Below, piece by piece: positions 44,229-52,569 of a stretch of DNA of 64,000 bases. Below the pieces are notes generated by a model that worked only from the letters and a program-made list of their open reading frames with translations, was not told where the DNA came from and ran no database searches. The translations under genes and the position numbers were made by a program. Each line of letters begins with the position of its first letter. Within the stretch, counting starts at the first letter, position 1. The stretch is from Myxococcales bacterium. Lineage in GTDB: Bacteria; Myxococcota_A; Bradymonadia; UBA7976; UBA1532. The stretch lies in contig JACKDL010000003.1 in assembly GCA_020633555.1 (NCBI GenBank), positions 248,001-312,000 of the forward strand. The letters run 5' to 3'.

Positions 44229-44406
44229 GGATATCCCCTCAACCTGCTGGATCGCCGCCAGTGGCGACCCGCCCGCAAGGCCCGGATGCTAGACACCCCC
44301 CGGCGGGCCTGTCAAAGCACGCCGACGTAGCGAGAACTCGCACATGGGCCCACATGTGGTTACGATGCGCCCCCAAACCCGGACTTCCTTCGAGGAGGCA
44401 GCGCCC

Positions 44407-45060
44407 ATGGGGGCCTTCAGCGGCGGCCTGAGCTTCAGGCAATACCACGTGCAAGGGGACCTGCCGGCCAACTGGCCGGAGAAGTACCAGGTGGAGATCA
44501 AGCGCCTGGCCCACAAGCCCATCGATCCCGCCAACGAGGAGGACCGCTCCGTGGGGTGGTGCAACGCCGAGTTCCCCCTCGACGTGCAGCTCGACGAGCA
44601 GACCTGGCACCTCAACGAGTACATCGTGCTCGGCATGCGCATCGACACCCTGGCGGTGCCCGGGCCCCTGCTGCGCCTGCACACCGAGGCCGAGTGCCGC
44701 AAGCTGATGGCCGAGCAGAAGCGCGACAGCCTCAACCGCTACGAGAAGGCCGAGGTGAAGGAGCGGGTGCGGCTGGCCATGCGCGCCAAGATGATGCCCA
44801 GCATCAAGAGCATCGACATGGTGTGGAACTGGACCGACGGCACGGTGCGGTTCTTCGCCAGCAGCGAGAAGGCCAACCTGGAGTTCATGGAGCTGTTCGA
44901 GGACACCTTCGGCGTCAGCCTGGTGCCCGACGTGCCCTACACCGTGGCCCTGAACGGGCGCGGCGTCACCCTCACCGAAGCCCAGAAGGCCGCACTCGAG
45001 AACGTCGAGCCCACGCCCTTCGTGGACGCCGACACCGCGCTCGCCGCGCTGCAGGGGTAA
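44407..45060 (+). CDS. RdgC-domain (recombination-associated) protein
   Basis: 217 residues. The order GAFSGGLSFRQYHVQGDLP, KPIDPANEEDRSVGWC, IVLGMRIDTLAVPG and SIDMVWNWTDGTVRFF matches the short RdgC family of Deltaproteobacteria; RdgC proteins bind DNA and modulate RecA-dependent recombination. It is shorter than E. coli RdgC (about 300 residues). The ATG at 44407 is preferred because GAGGAGG lies 8 bases upstream; the reading frame continues open to 44344 without a ribosome site. It forms a pair with the next gene, 5 bp downstream. Confidence 0.82.
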   Translation: MGAFSGGLSFRQYHVQGDLPANWPEKYQVEIKRLAHKPIDPANEEDRSVGWCNAEFPLDVQLDEQTWHLNEYIVLGMRIDTLAVPGPLLRLHTEAECRKLMAEQKRDSLNRYEKAEVKERVRLAMRAKMMPSIKSIDMVWNWTDGTVRFFASSEKANLEFMELFEDTFGVSLVPDVPYTVALNGRGVTLTEAQKAALENVEPTPFVDADTALAALQG

Positions 45061-45065
45061 GCACC

Positions 45066-45584
45066 ATGGATCTGCTGGATCAGATGCACCGCACGGCGTT
45101 CCTCGGCGCCGAGTTCGTCACCTGGCTGTGGTGGCAGAGCGAGCTGCGCGACGGCGAGTTCGCCCTGGACAAGGAGTTCGGCGACTTCGAGGTGTGGTTC
45201 GAGGACAAGCTGGTGGTGGGCTCGGCCACCGTGGACGCCCAGGAGAACCACTTCAAGGGCGGCCACCCCACATCCAGCCTCGAGGCCCGCACGGCGCTGC
45301 GGCTGGGCAAGCTGGCCCGCGAGGCCAAGGTGCGCATCGTGCGCGGCAGCCAGGAGTGGACCCTGATGCTGAAGGGGGACAGCCTGGCCGTGGCGGGGGT
45401 CAAGATCCCCGCGGTCCTCGCCAAGGAGGACAGCGAGAAGTTCTACGAGCGCATGGAGCTGCTCGAACAGCTCGACCAGATGGTGCGGGGCCTGTTCGGC
45501 CAGTTCCTCGCGGTGCGCTTGTCGCCGCAGTGGGCATCGGTCACCCTGCCCGACCTGCAGGCCTGGGTGCGCGGCGACGAGTGA
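45066..45584 (+). CDS. Conserved hypothetical protein paired with RdgC
   Basis: 172 residues, no signal peptide. Aromatic-rich N-terminus (FLGAEFVTWLWWQSELRDGEF) and a helical C-terminal half (LLEQLDQMVRGLFGQFLAVRLS). The start follows rdgC by 5 bp, so they are co-transcribed and probably function together. I do not recognise a catalytic motif; a role as an RdgC partner is inferred from position only. Confidence 0.72.
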   Translation: MDLLDQMHRTAFLGAEFVTWLWWQSELRDGEFALDKEFGDFEVWFEDKLVVGSATVDAQENHFKGGHPTSSLEARTALRLGKLAREAKVRIVRGSQEWTLMLKGDSLAVAGVKIPAVLAKEDSEKFYERMELLEQLDQMVRGLFGQFLAVRLSPQWASVTLPDLQAWVRGDE

Positions 45585-45627
45585 GCCCCGCGCCGCGGGC
45601 CTCGGCGATGAGCTCGAGGAGGCGCAG

Positions 45628-46707
45628 ATGCTCTACGCGGTGGTGATGGCGGGGGGGTCGGGTACCCGGTTCTGGCCCCTGTCCCGCAAGGCCCGTCCCA
45701 AGCAGTTCCTGGCCATCGGCACCCGGCGGCCCCTGCTGGTGGAGACCATCGAGCGCCTGGCGCCCCTGGTGCCCCGCGAGCGGGTGAAGATCGTCGCGGG
45801 CGAGAGCCACACCGGCGCCATCCGCGAGGCGTACCCCGAGCTGCCCCCCAGCGCCCTGGTCATCGAGCCCTGCGCCCGCAACACGGCGCCCTGCGTGGGC
45901 CTGGCCGCGGTGCACGTGGCCCGCGAGGATCCCGACGCGGTGATGGCCGTGCTGCCCGCCGATCACCACATCGGCGACGGCCCCGGCTTCCGCCGGCTGG
46001 TGCTGGCCGCCGCCGAGCGGGCCCGGGCCGGCGAGATCGTCACCCTGGGCATCCGCCCCACCCGCCCCGAGACGGGCTACGGCTACATCCACTACGACCG
46101 CAAGGACACCGCGCTCACCCACGACGGCGTCGAGGTCTGCGTGGTGAACCGCTTCGTCGAGAAGCCCCCCCGGGCGGTGGCCGAGGGCTACCTGGCCCAC
46201 GGCGGCTACCTGTGGAACAGCGGGATGTTCTTCTTCACCGCCCGGCGGATCCTCGACGACATCGCCCGGCTGCTGCCCAGCCTGTCCACGGCGCTGCAGC
46301 GCATCGAGGCCGCCATCGGCCGGCCCGACTACGACCAGGTGCTGGCCCACGAGTACAACGCCCTGCAGAGCGTGAGCCTGGACTACGGGATCATGGAGCA
46401 CGCCGAGCGGGTGCGGGTGGTGCCCGCCGAGATCGGCTGGAACGACGTGGGGCACTGGGCGGCCCTGGGCGACTTCGCCGAGTCCGACGCCCAGGACAAC
46501 ATCGCGCAGGGCCACAGCGTGCTGGTGGACGCCCACCGCACGACCATCCACGCCGAGCCGGGCATCACCGTGGCCGCCGTGGGCACCACCGATCTGGTGG
46601 TGGTGGCCACGGGCGACGCGGTGCTGGTGTGCGATCGCGAGCGCGCGCAAGAGGTGCGCAAGGTGGTGCAGGCCCTGAAGAAGGCCGGCCGGGAGGACCT
46701 GCTGTGA
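45628..46707 (+). CDS. manC: Mannose-1-phosphate guanylyltransferase
   Basis: 359 residues. It makes GDP-mannose from GTP and mannose 1-phosphate for polysaccharide or glycan synthesis. The nucleotidyl-transferase loop MAGGSGTRFWPLSRKARPKQF, the ARNTAP motif, LPADHHI, and FVEKP are present; the C-terminal left-handed helix part follows. It is the guanylyltransferase-only length, without a fused isomerase domain. GAGGAGG lies 6 bases before the ATG. The stop overlaps the phosphomannomutase start by 4 bp. Confidence 0.93.
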   Translation: MLYAVVMAGGSGTRFWPLSRKARPKQFLAIGTRRPLLVETIERLAPLVPRERVKIVAGESHTGAIREAYPELPPSALVIEPCARNTAPCVGLAAVHVAREDPDAVMAVLPADHHIGDGPGFRRLVLAAAERARAGEIVTLGIRPTRPETGYGYIHYDRKDTALTHDGVEVCVVNRFVEKPPRAVAEGYLAHGGYLWNSGMFFFTARRILDDIARLLPSLSTALQRIEAAIGRPDYDQVLAHEYNALQSVSLDYGIMEHAERVRVVPAEIGWNDVGHWAALGDFAESDAQDNIAQGHSVLVDAHRTTIHAEPGITVAAVGTTDLVVVATGDAVLVCDRERAQEVRKVVQALKKAGREDLL

Positions 46708-48065
46708 ACGTCGATCCCCACATCTTTCGCCAGTACGACATCCGCGGCGTCGCCGACCGCGACCTGACCACCCCGCTGGTGACGGCGCTGGGGCGGGCCT
46801 ACGGCACCGTGATCCGCCGCGGCGGCGGGGCCAAGGTGGCCGTGGGCCGCGACGTGCGCGTGAGCGGGCCGCGGCTGTTCCAGGCCTTCACCGACGGCAT
46901 CCGCAGCACGGGCGTGGGCGTGGTGGACGTGGGCATCGTGCCCACGCCGCTGGTGTACTTCGCCGCCCACCGGCTGCCTGTGGCGGGCGCCGTGGCCATC
47001 ACCGGCAGCCACAACCCGGGCGACTGGAACGGCTTCAAGCTGGGCCTGGGCAAGGGCTCGCTGTACGGCGACGCCATCCAGCACCTGCGGCAGCTCATCG
47101 AGACCGAGGACTTCGCGGTGGGCCAGGCCGGCCTGGAGACCGTGGATCTGTACCCGGACTACCTGGGCTGGGTGGGCGAGCACCTGCGCCTGGGTCCCAA
47201 GCCCATCAAGGTGGTGGTGGACGCCGGCAACGGCACCGGCGGCCTGGTGGGGCCGGCCCTGTACCGGGCCCTGGGCGCCGAGGTCATCGAGCTGTTCTGC
47301 GAGCCCGACGGCGACTTCCCCAACCACCACCCCGATCCCACCGTGGAAGAGAACCTGGCGGATCTGAAGGCCGCGGTGGCCGCCCACGGGGCCGATCTGG
47401 GCATCGCCTACGACGGCGACGCCGATCGCATCGGGGCGGTGGCCCCCGACGGGCGGGTGCTGTGGGGCGACCAGCTCCTGCTGCTGTTCGCCCGCGACAT
47501 CCTCACCCGCCACCCCGGCGCGAAGTTCGTGGCCGAGGTGAAGTGCAGCCGGGTGCTGTACGACGGCATCGCCGCGGCGGGCGGCGACGCCGAGATGTGG
47601 CAGGTGGGCCACAGCCTCATCAAGGCGCGCATGAAGGAGACGGGCGCCCTGCTGGCCGGCGAGATGAGCGGGCATTTGTTCTTCGCCGACGACTTCTTCG
47701 GCTTCGACGACGCCCCGTACGTGGGCGCGCGCCTCATCGAGCTGCTGAGCCGCGGGCAGGTGACCCTGGCGGGCTTCCTGGACGGCCTGCCGCAGACCGT
47801 GACCACCCCCGAGCTGCGGGTGGACTGCCCCGACGACGCCAAGTTCGAGCTGGTACAGAAGGCGGTGGCCCACTTCAGCGCCCGCTACCCCGTGAACCCC
47901 ATCGACGGGGCGCGGATCAGCTTCCCCGAGGGCTGGGGCCTGATCCGGGCCAGCAACACCCAGCCGGTGCTGGTGATGCGCTTCGAGGCCCCCACGGCCC
48001 AGGCGCTGGCGACCTACCGCGGCGAGGTCGAGGCCTGGCTCACCGCGCAGGGTGCGAAGGTCTGA
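46704..48065 (+). CDS. manB: Phosphomannomutase/phosphoglucomutase
   Basis: 453 residues of the alpha-D-phosphohexomutase family. It interconverts mannose 6-phosphate and mannose 1-phosphate and likely glucose phosphates. The active-site Ser loop is AITGSHNPGDWNG, the Mg site is AYDGDADRIG, the sugar-recognition loop is GEMSGHLFF, and the phosphate loop is RASNTQPVLVMRFE. The GTG start shares GTGA with the manC stop, so the two genes form a GDP-mannose module. Confidence 0.92.
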   Translation: MNVDPHIFRQYDIRGVADRDLTTPLVTALGRAYGTVIRRGGGAKVAVGRDVRVSGPRLFQAFTDGIRSTGVGVVDVGIVPTPLVYFAAHRLPVAGAVAITGSHNPGDWNGFKLGLGKGSLYGDAIQHLRQLIETEDFAVGQAGLETVDLYPDYLGWVGEHLRLGPKPIKVVVDAGNGTGGLVGPALYRALGAEVIELFCEPDGDFPNHHPDPTVEENLADLKAAVAAHGADLGIAYDGDADRIGAVAPDGRVLWGDQLLLLFARDILTRHPGAKFVAEVKCSRVLYDGIAAAGGDAEMWQVGHSLIKARMKETGALLAGEMSGHLFFADDFFGFDDAPYVGARLIELLSRGQVTLAGFLDGLPQTVTTPELRVDCPDDAKFELVQKAVAHFSARYPVNPIDGARISFPEGWGLIRASNTQPVLVMRFEAPTAQALATYRGEVEAWLTAQGAKV

Positions 48066-48136
48066 CCGACGGCGCACGCCGCGCCTTGAACCCACCGGAC
48101 GCGCTGTGACAGGGTCCGCGCGATCTTCGCCGGGGG

Positions 48137-51100
48137 GTGGCCGTGGGCCCTTCAAGAAAAGCGTTGTGGCTGCTGGGGTTGGCGGCGTCCTTCGGGTGCG
48201 CTGAGCTGGATCCCATGGCCGGTCAGGACGCCCGGATCGCCCGGGACGCTGCGCCGGCGAGCGACCTGGCCGTGGACGCGGCGCTGCCCGCGGACGGCGC
48301 GCCGGCCGACGCCGCCTTGGACGCGGCGACCCCCACCGATCAGGCCCTGCCGCCCATGGACGGAGACGCGCCCGACGCCGCGCCGGCCCCGGACCTGGGC
48401 GCGCCGGATCAGGGCGCCGTGCCCGACGGCTGCGTGCCCACGCCCGAGGCCTGCAACGGCGTGGACGACGACTGCGACGGGCGCACCGACGAGGCCGCCG
48501 ACAAGCTGGTGCTCACCCGGGTGTGCTACGACGGCCCCGAGGGCACGGGCGCCGTGGGCGCCTGTGAGGCCGGGTTGAGCACCTGCACCGACGGCGCCTG
48601 GGGCCCCTGCGAGGGGCAGGTGCTGCCCGCCGACGAGGCCTGCAACGCCGCCGACGACGACTGCGACGGCACCACCGACGAGGCGCCGGGCGGCGCCGTG
48701 CTCACCGAGGCCTGCTACGACGGCCCCGCCGACACCGCCGGCGTGGGCGCTTGCCGCACGGGCCTGCGGGCCTGCGCCGCCGGAGCCTGGGGGCCCTGCG
48801 AGGGCCAGGTGCCCCCCAGCGCCGAGCTGTGCGACGGCCTGGACAACGACTGCGACGGCGCGGCGGACGACGTGGCCGGCGGGTGCGCCTGCGAGCCCGG
48901 GGCCGCGCGCGACTGCTACCCCGGCCCCGCCGGCACCCAGGGGGTGGGGCCCTGCATCGGCGGGCGCCAGACCTGCGCCGCCGACGGCCGCGCCTGGGGG
49001 CCCTGCGTGGGCGCCCAGGGGCCCGAGCCCGAGCGCTGCGACGGCACCGACGAGGACTGCGACGGCCGGGTGGACGAGCAGGTGGCGGGCACGGGCGCGC
49101 CATGCGTCATCGGCGTCGGGGCCTGCCGGGCCCAGGGGCAGACCGTGTGCGACGACGCCCGCGGCGAGGTGGTCTGCGACGCCTTCGCCGGCGCGCCCGG
49201 CCCCGAGCGCTGCAACGATCTGGACGACGACTGCGACGGCCGCGCCGACGAGGGGCTGGGCCGCGGGGCGCCCTGCACGGTGGGCCAGGGGGCCTGCCGG
49301 GCCAGCGGGGGCCTGGGCTGCGGCCCCGACGGGGCGGTGGTGTGTACCGCCCAGGCCGGGGCGCCGGCGCCCGAGGCCTGCAACAACCTGGACGACGACT
49401 GCGACGGTGCCGTGGACGAGGGCTTCGACCGCGGCGCGGCCTGCGAGGTGGGCGTGGGCGTGTGCGCGCGCACCGGCCAGATCGTGTGCCGCCCCCAGGG
49501 CGACGCGGTGTGCAGCGTGGGCCCCGGCCCGGCGGGGGCCGCCGAGCTGTGCAACGGCCGCGACGACGACTGCGACGGGCGCACCGACGAGGGCGAGCCC
49601 GAGGCGGGCCTGGCCTGCGCCACCGGCCAGCCCGGCCGCTGCGCCGCCGGCACCACCGCCTGCGTGGGCGGGCGCCGCGTCTGCCGCCCCAGCCTGGCCC
49701 CAGGCGCCGAGACCTGTGACGGCGTGGACGAAGACTGCGACGGCGCCGTGGACGAGGCGGCCCTGGGCGGCCCCCTGCGGGTGACCTGCTACCCGGCCCC
49801 GGCCGAGACCAACGGCGTGGGCCCCTGCCGCACCGGCGAGCAGCTCTGCGTCAACGGCGGCCTCAGCGCCTGCGTGGGGGCGGTGCTGCCGGGCGCCGAG
49901 CTGTGCGACGGGATCGACAACGACTGCAACGGCCGGGTGGACGACGTGGCCGAGGGCTCCTGTGTGTGCCAGGCGGGCACAGAGCGCCCCTGCTACCCCG
50001 GCGCGCCCGGCACCGAGGGCGTGGGCCTGTGCCGGGCCGGCACCCAGCGCTGCCGGGCCGACGGCACGGGCTACGGCGCCTGCGGCGGCGCGGTGGTGCC
50101 CGCCCCCGAGCAGTGCGACGGCCAGGATCACGACTGCGATGGCCAGACCGGGGACGTGCAGGGCGTGGGCGACGCCTGCGCCGTGGGCCTGGGCCCCTGC
50201 CGGGTCGAGGGCGTGCGCCGCTGCCTGGGCGGCGAGCTGGGCTGTGACGCCCAGGCGCTGCCCGCCCGGGCCGAGACCTGCAACGGCGTGGACGACGACT
50301 GCAACGGCGTGGTGGACGACGTGCCCGGGGCGGGCGACGCCTGCACCCTGGGCGTGGGCGCCTGCGCCCGCGAGGGCCGCCGGGTGTGCGGCGCCGATCC
50401 CCAGCCCGGGTGCGACGCGGTGCCCGGGCAGGCCGCGGCCGAGATCTGCAACGGCGCCGACGACGACTGCGACGGGGCCACCGACGAGGGCCTGGGCGGG
50501 GCCCCCTGCGCCGTGGGTGAGGGCGCCTGCCGCCGCGAGGGCGTCACCGCCTGCCAGGGCCAGGCCATCGCCTGCGGGGTCGCCCCCGGTGCGCCGGCGC
50601 CCGAGGCCTGCAACGGCGTGGATGACGACTGCGACGGCACCGCCGACGAGGCCACCGTGGGCCAGGCCTGCACCGTGGGCGTGGGGGCCTGCGTGCGGGC
50701 CGGCGCCACCACCTGTGCCGCGGGCGTGGGCGGCTGCGACGCGGTGGCGGGCGCCCCCGGCGCCGAGATCTGCGGGGGCGGCGACGAGGACTGCGATGGG
50801 CGCACCGACGAGGGCCTGGACTGCGATCCCTCGCCGAGCTGCGAGGCCGCCCGCCTGGCCGGCGCGGCCGTCAGCGGCGTGTACCGCCTGCAGCCCCCCG
50901 GGGCGGCGGCGCCGGTGGACGTGTACTGCGACATGACCACCGACGGCGGCGGCTGGACCCTGGTGGGCAGCACGGCGGGCACCACCCTGGATGACGCCGG
51001 GGGTGCCTGGTACGCCGATCTGGCCACCCTGGCCCCGGCGGCGGGTCACCAGACCGTGTGGGACGGCCTGCGCGGCCTGACCGACCGCTTCGACGTGCGC

Positions 51101-51901
51101 TTCGCCTGCCGGGACGCCCTGGGCGCCGCCGGCGATCCCCTGACCGTGGACCTGAGCTTCTACGACGTGGGCTGGTACCACGAGATCACCACGGGCGCCG
51201 ACGCCGACAGCTGCTTCAGCGAGAACCAGGGGGCCGGCGTGGACCTGCCCGTGCCCGCCCGGCGCGACAACGTGGGCGGCGTCGCCCGCGCCCTGGGCGC
51301 GCCCTACGCGCCGCAGAACCCGATCTTCAGCGGCGGCGACTACCTGGAGGGCGAGGATAGCTGCGACAGCACCAGCGACTTCACGGTGGATCTGGACGAT
51401 CGCGGCATGGACTCGGAGCAGAGCGACGGCACCGACTGGGGCGAGGACGACGGCGCCCGCAAGTGCGGCCGCAGCGGCCTGGCCACGGGCCAGTGGTTCC
51501 TGTTCGCCCGCGAGCGCCGCGCCCCGTCGCTGGCTTGCCCGGCGGACGATCCGCTGGAGGACGATGACGCGGCCGCCACCGCCCTGCCCATCCGCGTGGG
51601 CCCCACCTGGCACCGCATCATCTGCGGCGCCGACGAGGACTGGCACCAGCTCACCGGCGTGGCCGACACCTGCTACCAGATCACCCTGCGGTTCCGGGAC
51701 GTCGCCGGCGACATCGACGTGATCGCCTACGACACCGCCGGCGCCGAGATCGGCCGCGCCGCCACGGTCACCGACGACGAGGTGCTGACGGTGCGGGCGC
51801 CGGCGGACGGCATCATCCGCTTCAAGGTGCGCGGCTGGCTGTTCGGGGCGAACGGCTTCAACGAGTACACGCTGCAGTTGGCCACCGCCGCCTGCCCGTG
51901 A
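48137..51901 (+). CDS. MopE-like Cys-rich lipoprotein with fibrinogen-like and PPC domains
   Basis: 1254 residues. The GTG start (48143 is also possible) is followed by a lipoprotein signal (LAASFGC) and an Asp/Pro/Ala spacer. Fourteen repeats of the type xxCNGVDDDCDGxxDE follow, with paired Cys motifs in between, the pattern of MopE-like exported metal-binding proteins. Next is a fibrinogen-C/ricin-fold-like segment (GVYRLQPPGA, VYCDMTTDGGGWTLVG, FARERR), then a PPC domain to the end. It is likely a cell-surface or matrix protein with metal-binding repeats; copper binding is known for MopE itself, but is not shown here. The 3' end overlaps the convergent PIN gene. Confidence 0.88.
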   Translation: MAVGPSRKALWLLGLAASFGCAELDPMAGQDARIARDAAPASDLAVDAALPADGAPADAALDAATPTDQALPPMDGDAPDAAPAPDLGAPDQGAVPDGCVPTPEACNGVDDDCDGRTDEAADKLVLTRVCYDGPEGTGAVGACEAGLSTCTDGAWGPCEGQVLPADEACNAADDDCDGTTDEAPGGAVLTEACYDGPADTAGVGACRTGLRACAAGAWGPCEGQVPPSAELCDGLDNDCDGAADDVAGGCACEPGAARDCYPGPAGTQGVGPCIGGRQTCAADGRAWGPCVGAQGPEPERCDGTDEDCDGRVDEQVAGTGAPCVIGVGACRAQGQTVCDDARGEVVCDAFAGAPGPERCNDLDDDCDGRADEGLGRGAPCTVGQGACRASGGLGCGPDGAVVCTAQAGAPAPEACNNLDDDCDGAVDEGFDRGAACEVGVGVCARTGQIVCRPQGDAVCSVGPGPAGAAELCNGRDDDCDGRTDEGEPEAGLACATGQPGRCAAGTTACVGGRRVCRPSLAPGAETCDGVDEDCDGAVDEAALGGPLRVTCYPAPAETNGVGPCRTGEQLCVNGGLSACVGAVLPGAELCDGIDNDCNGRVDDVAEGSCVCQAGTERPCYPGAPGTEGVGLCRAGTQRCRADGTGYGACGGAVVPAPEQCDGQDHDCDGQTGDVQGVGDACAVGLGPCRVEGVRRCLGGELGCDAQALPARAETCNGVDDDCNGVVDDVPGAGDACTLGVGACAREGRRVCGADPQPGCDAVPGQAAAEICNGADDDCDGATDEGLGGAPCAVGEGACRREGVTACQGQAIACGVAPGAPAPEACNGVDDDCDGTADEATVGQACTVGVGACVRAGATTCAAGVGGCDAVAGAPGAEICGGGDEDCDGRTDEGLDCDPSPSCEAARLAGAAVSGVYRLQPPGAAAPVDVYCDMTTDGGGWTLVGSTAGTTLDDAGGAWYADLATLAPAAGHQTVWDGLRGLTDRFDVRFACRDALGAAGDPLTVDLSFYDVGWYHEITTGADADSCFSENQGAGVDLPVPARRDNVGGVARALGAPYAPQNPIFSGGDYLEGEDSCDSTSDFTVDLDDRGMDSEQSDGTDWGEDDGARKCGRSGLATGQWFLFARERRAPSLACPADDPLEDDDAAATALPIRVGPTWHRIICGADEDWHQLTGVADTCYQITLRFRDVAGDIDVIAYDTAGAEIGRAATVTDDEVLTVRAPADGIIRFKVRGWLFGANGFNEYTLQLATAACP

Positions 51902-52298
51902 GCTGCCAGATCCGCTGAAGCTCGGTGTACGCGCCGAAGGCCGCGTCCTTGGAGACCAGGGGCGCCGCCTCCACAAGCGCCTGGGCGATCAACAAGCGAT
52001 CGAACGGATCGCCGTGGTGTGGCGGGAGTTGGGCGACGGCGGCCAGGTGCGAGGGCGTGATGCCAAGCCAGCGCGTTCGCCTCAAGCTCAACAGGCGATT
52101 GGCAAACGCCTCGATGCCGCCGTGGAGCGAGATCCGGCCTCGCCCCAGCTTGATGGCCAACTTCCAGAGACTGGCGGGGCTGATGAGGAGCGTGATGGAG
52201 GGATCGCGCAGCGTTTCTGCGGCCTTGTCGCTCAAGCGGGCGGGATCAGAGCCCATCCAGATGAGCACGTGAGTGTCGAGCAGGACCTGCACCGTCAC
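51858..52298 (-). CDS. VapC-family PIN-domain toxin
   Basis: 146 residues. The first conserved Asp is in LLDTHVLIW, and the later acidic residues are in HGDPFDRLLIAQAL and SKDAAF. PIN toxins cut RNA. The usual second acidic residue (often SLWEIAIK) reads SLWKLAIK, so the Glu position is Lys. The GTG start shares GTGA with the antitoxin stop. The last 15 residues overlap the end of the MopE-like gene on the other strand by 44 bp. It is the second gene of a toxin-antitoxin pair. Confidence 0.8.
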   Translation of the reverse strand: MTVQVLLDTHVLIWMGSDPARLSDKAAETLRDPSITLLISPASLWKLAIKLGRGRISLHGGIEAFANRLLSLRRTRWLGITPSHLAAVAQLPPHHGDPFDRLLIAQALVEAAPLVSKDAAFGAYTELQRIWQLTGRRRWPTAACTR

Positions 52299-52516
52299 TG
52301 GTACTCGGCGAATTCGTCCAGGGGCTCGTCGAAGTCCTCAGAGACGGACTCGACCAGGTCCGTGGCCCACCCAAAGACGGAGTCGTCCCGCTTCTGAGGT
52401 GCCGGCGCCGCACCCTCCAACTCAGCGACGCGCGCCTGCAGCCGCTGGAGCTCAACCTCCAGCGCGGCCAGGCGCTCCAGGGCGGACGGCAGATCAGTCA
52501 GGTCGGGTGCGGCCAC
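52295..52516 (-). CDS. VapB/DUF2281-like antitoxin
   Basis: 73 residues from a GTG with GGAGGT 5 bases upstream. The first half is a coiled-coil segment (LERLAALEVELQRLQARVAEL). The C-terminus (SEDFDEPLDEFAEY) matches the acidic tail of DUF2281-type antitoxins that bind PIN toxins. There is no clear DNA-binding domain, so autoregulation may work through the complex or another factor. The stop overlaps the toxin start by 4 bp. Confidence 0.7.
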   Translation of the reverse strand: MAAPDLTDLPSALERLAALEVELQRLQARVAELEGAAPAPQKRDDSVFGWATDLVESVSEDFDEPLDEFAEYQ

Positions 52517-52540
52517 GGGACACCTCCAGGCGACGCCCGG

Positions 52541-52569
52541 AGTGTAGCGCGGCGCCGGCGCCGGGTCAC
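52541..52569 (-). promoter_or_regulatory. Putative promoter of the toxin-antitoxin pair
   Basis: On the minus strand GTGACC (plus 52564-52569) and TACACT (plus 52541-52546) are separated by 17 bases, 25 bases upstream of the antitoxin start. It overlaps the 3' end of the upstream gene. Confidence 0.35.
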
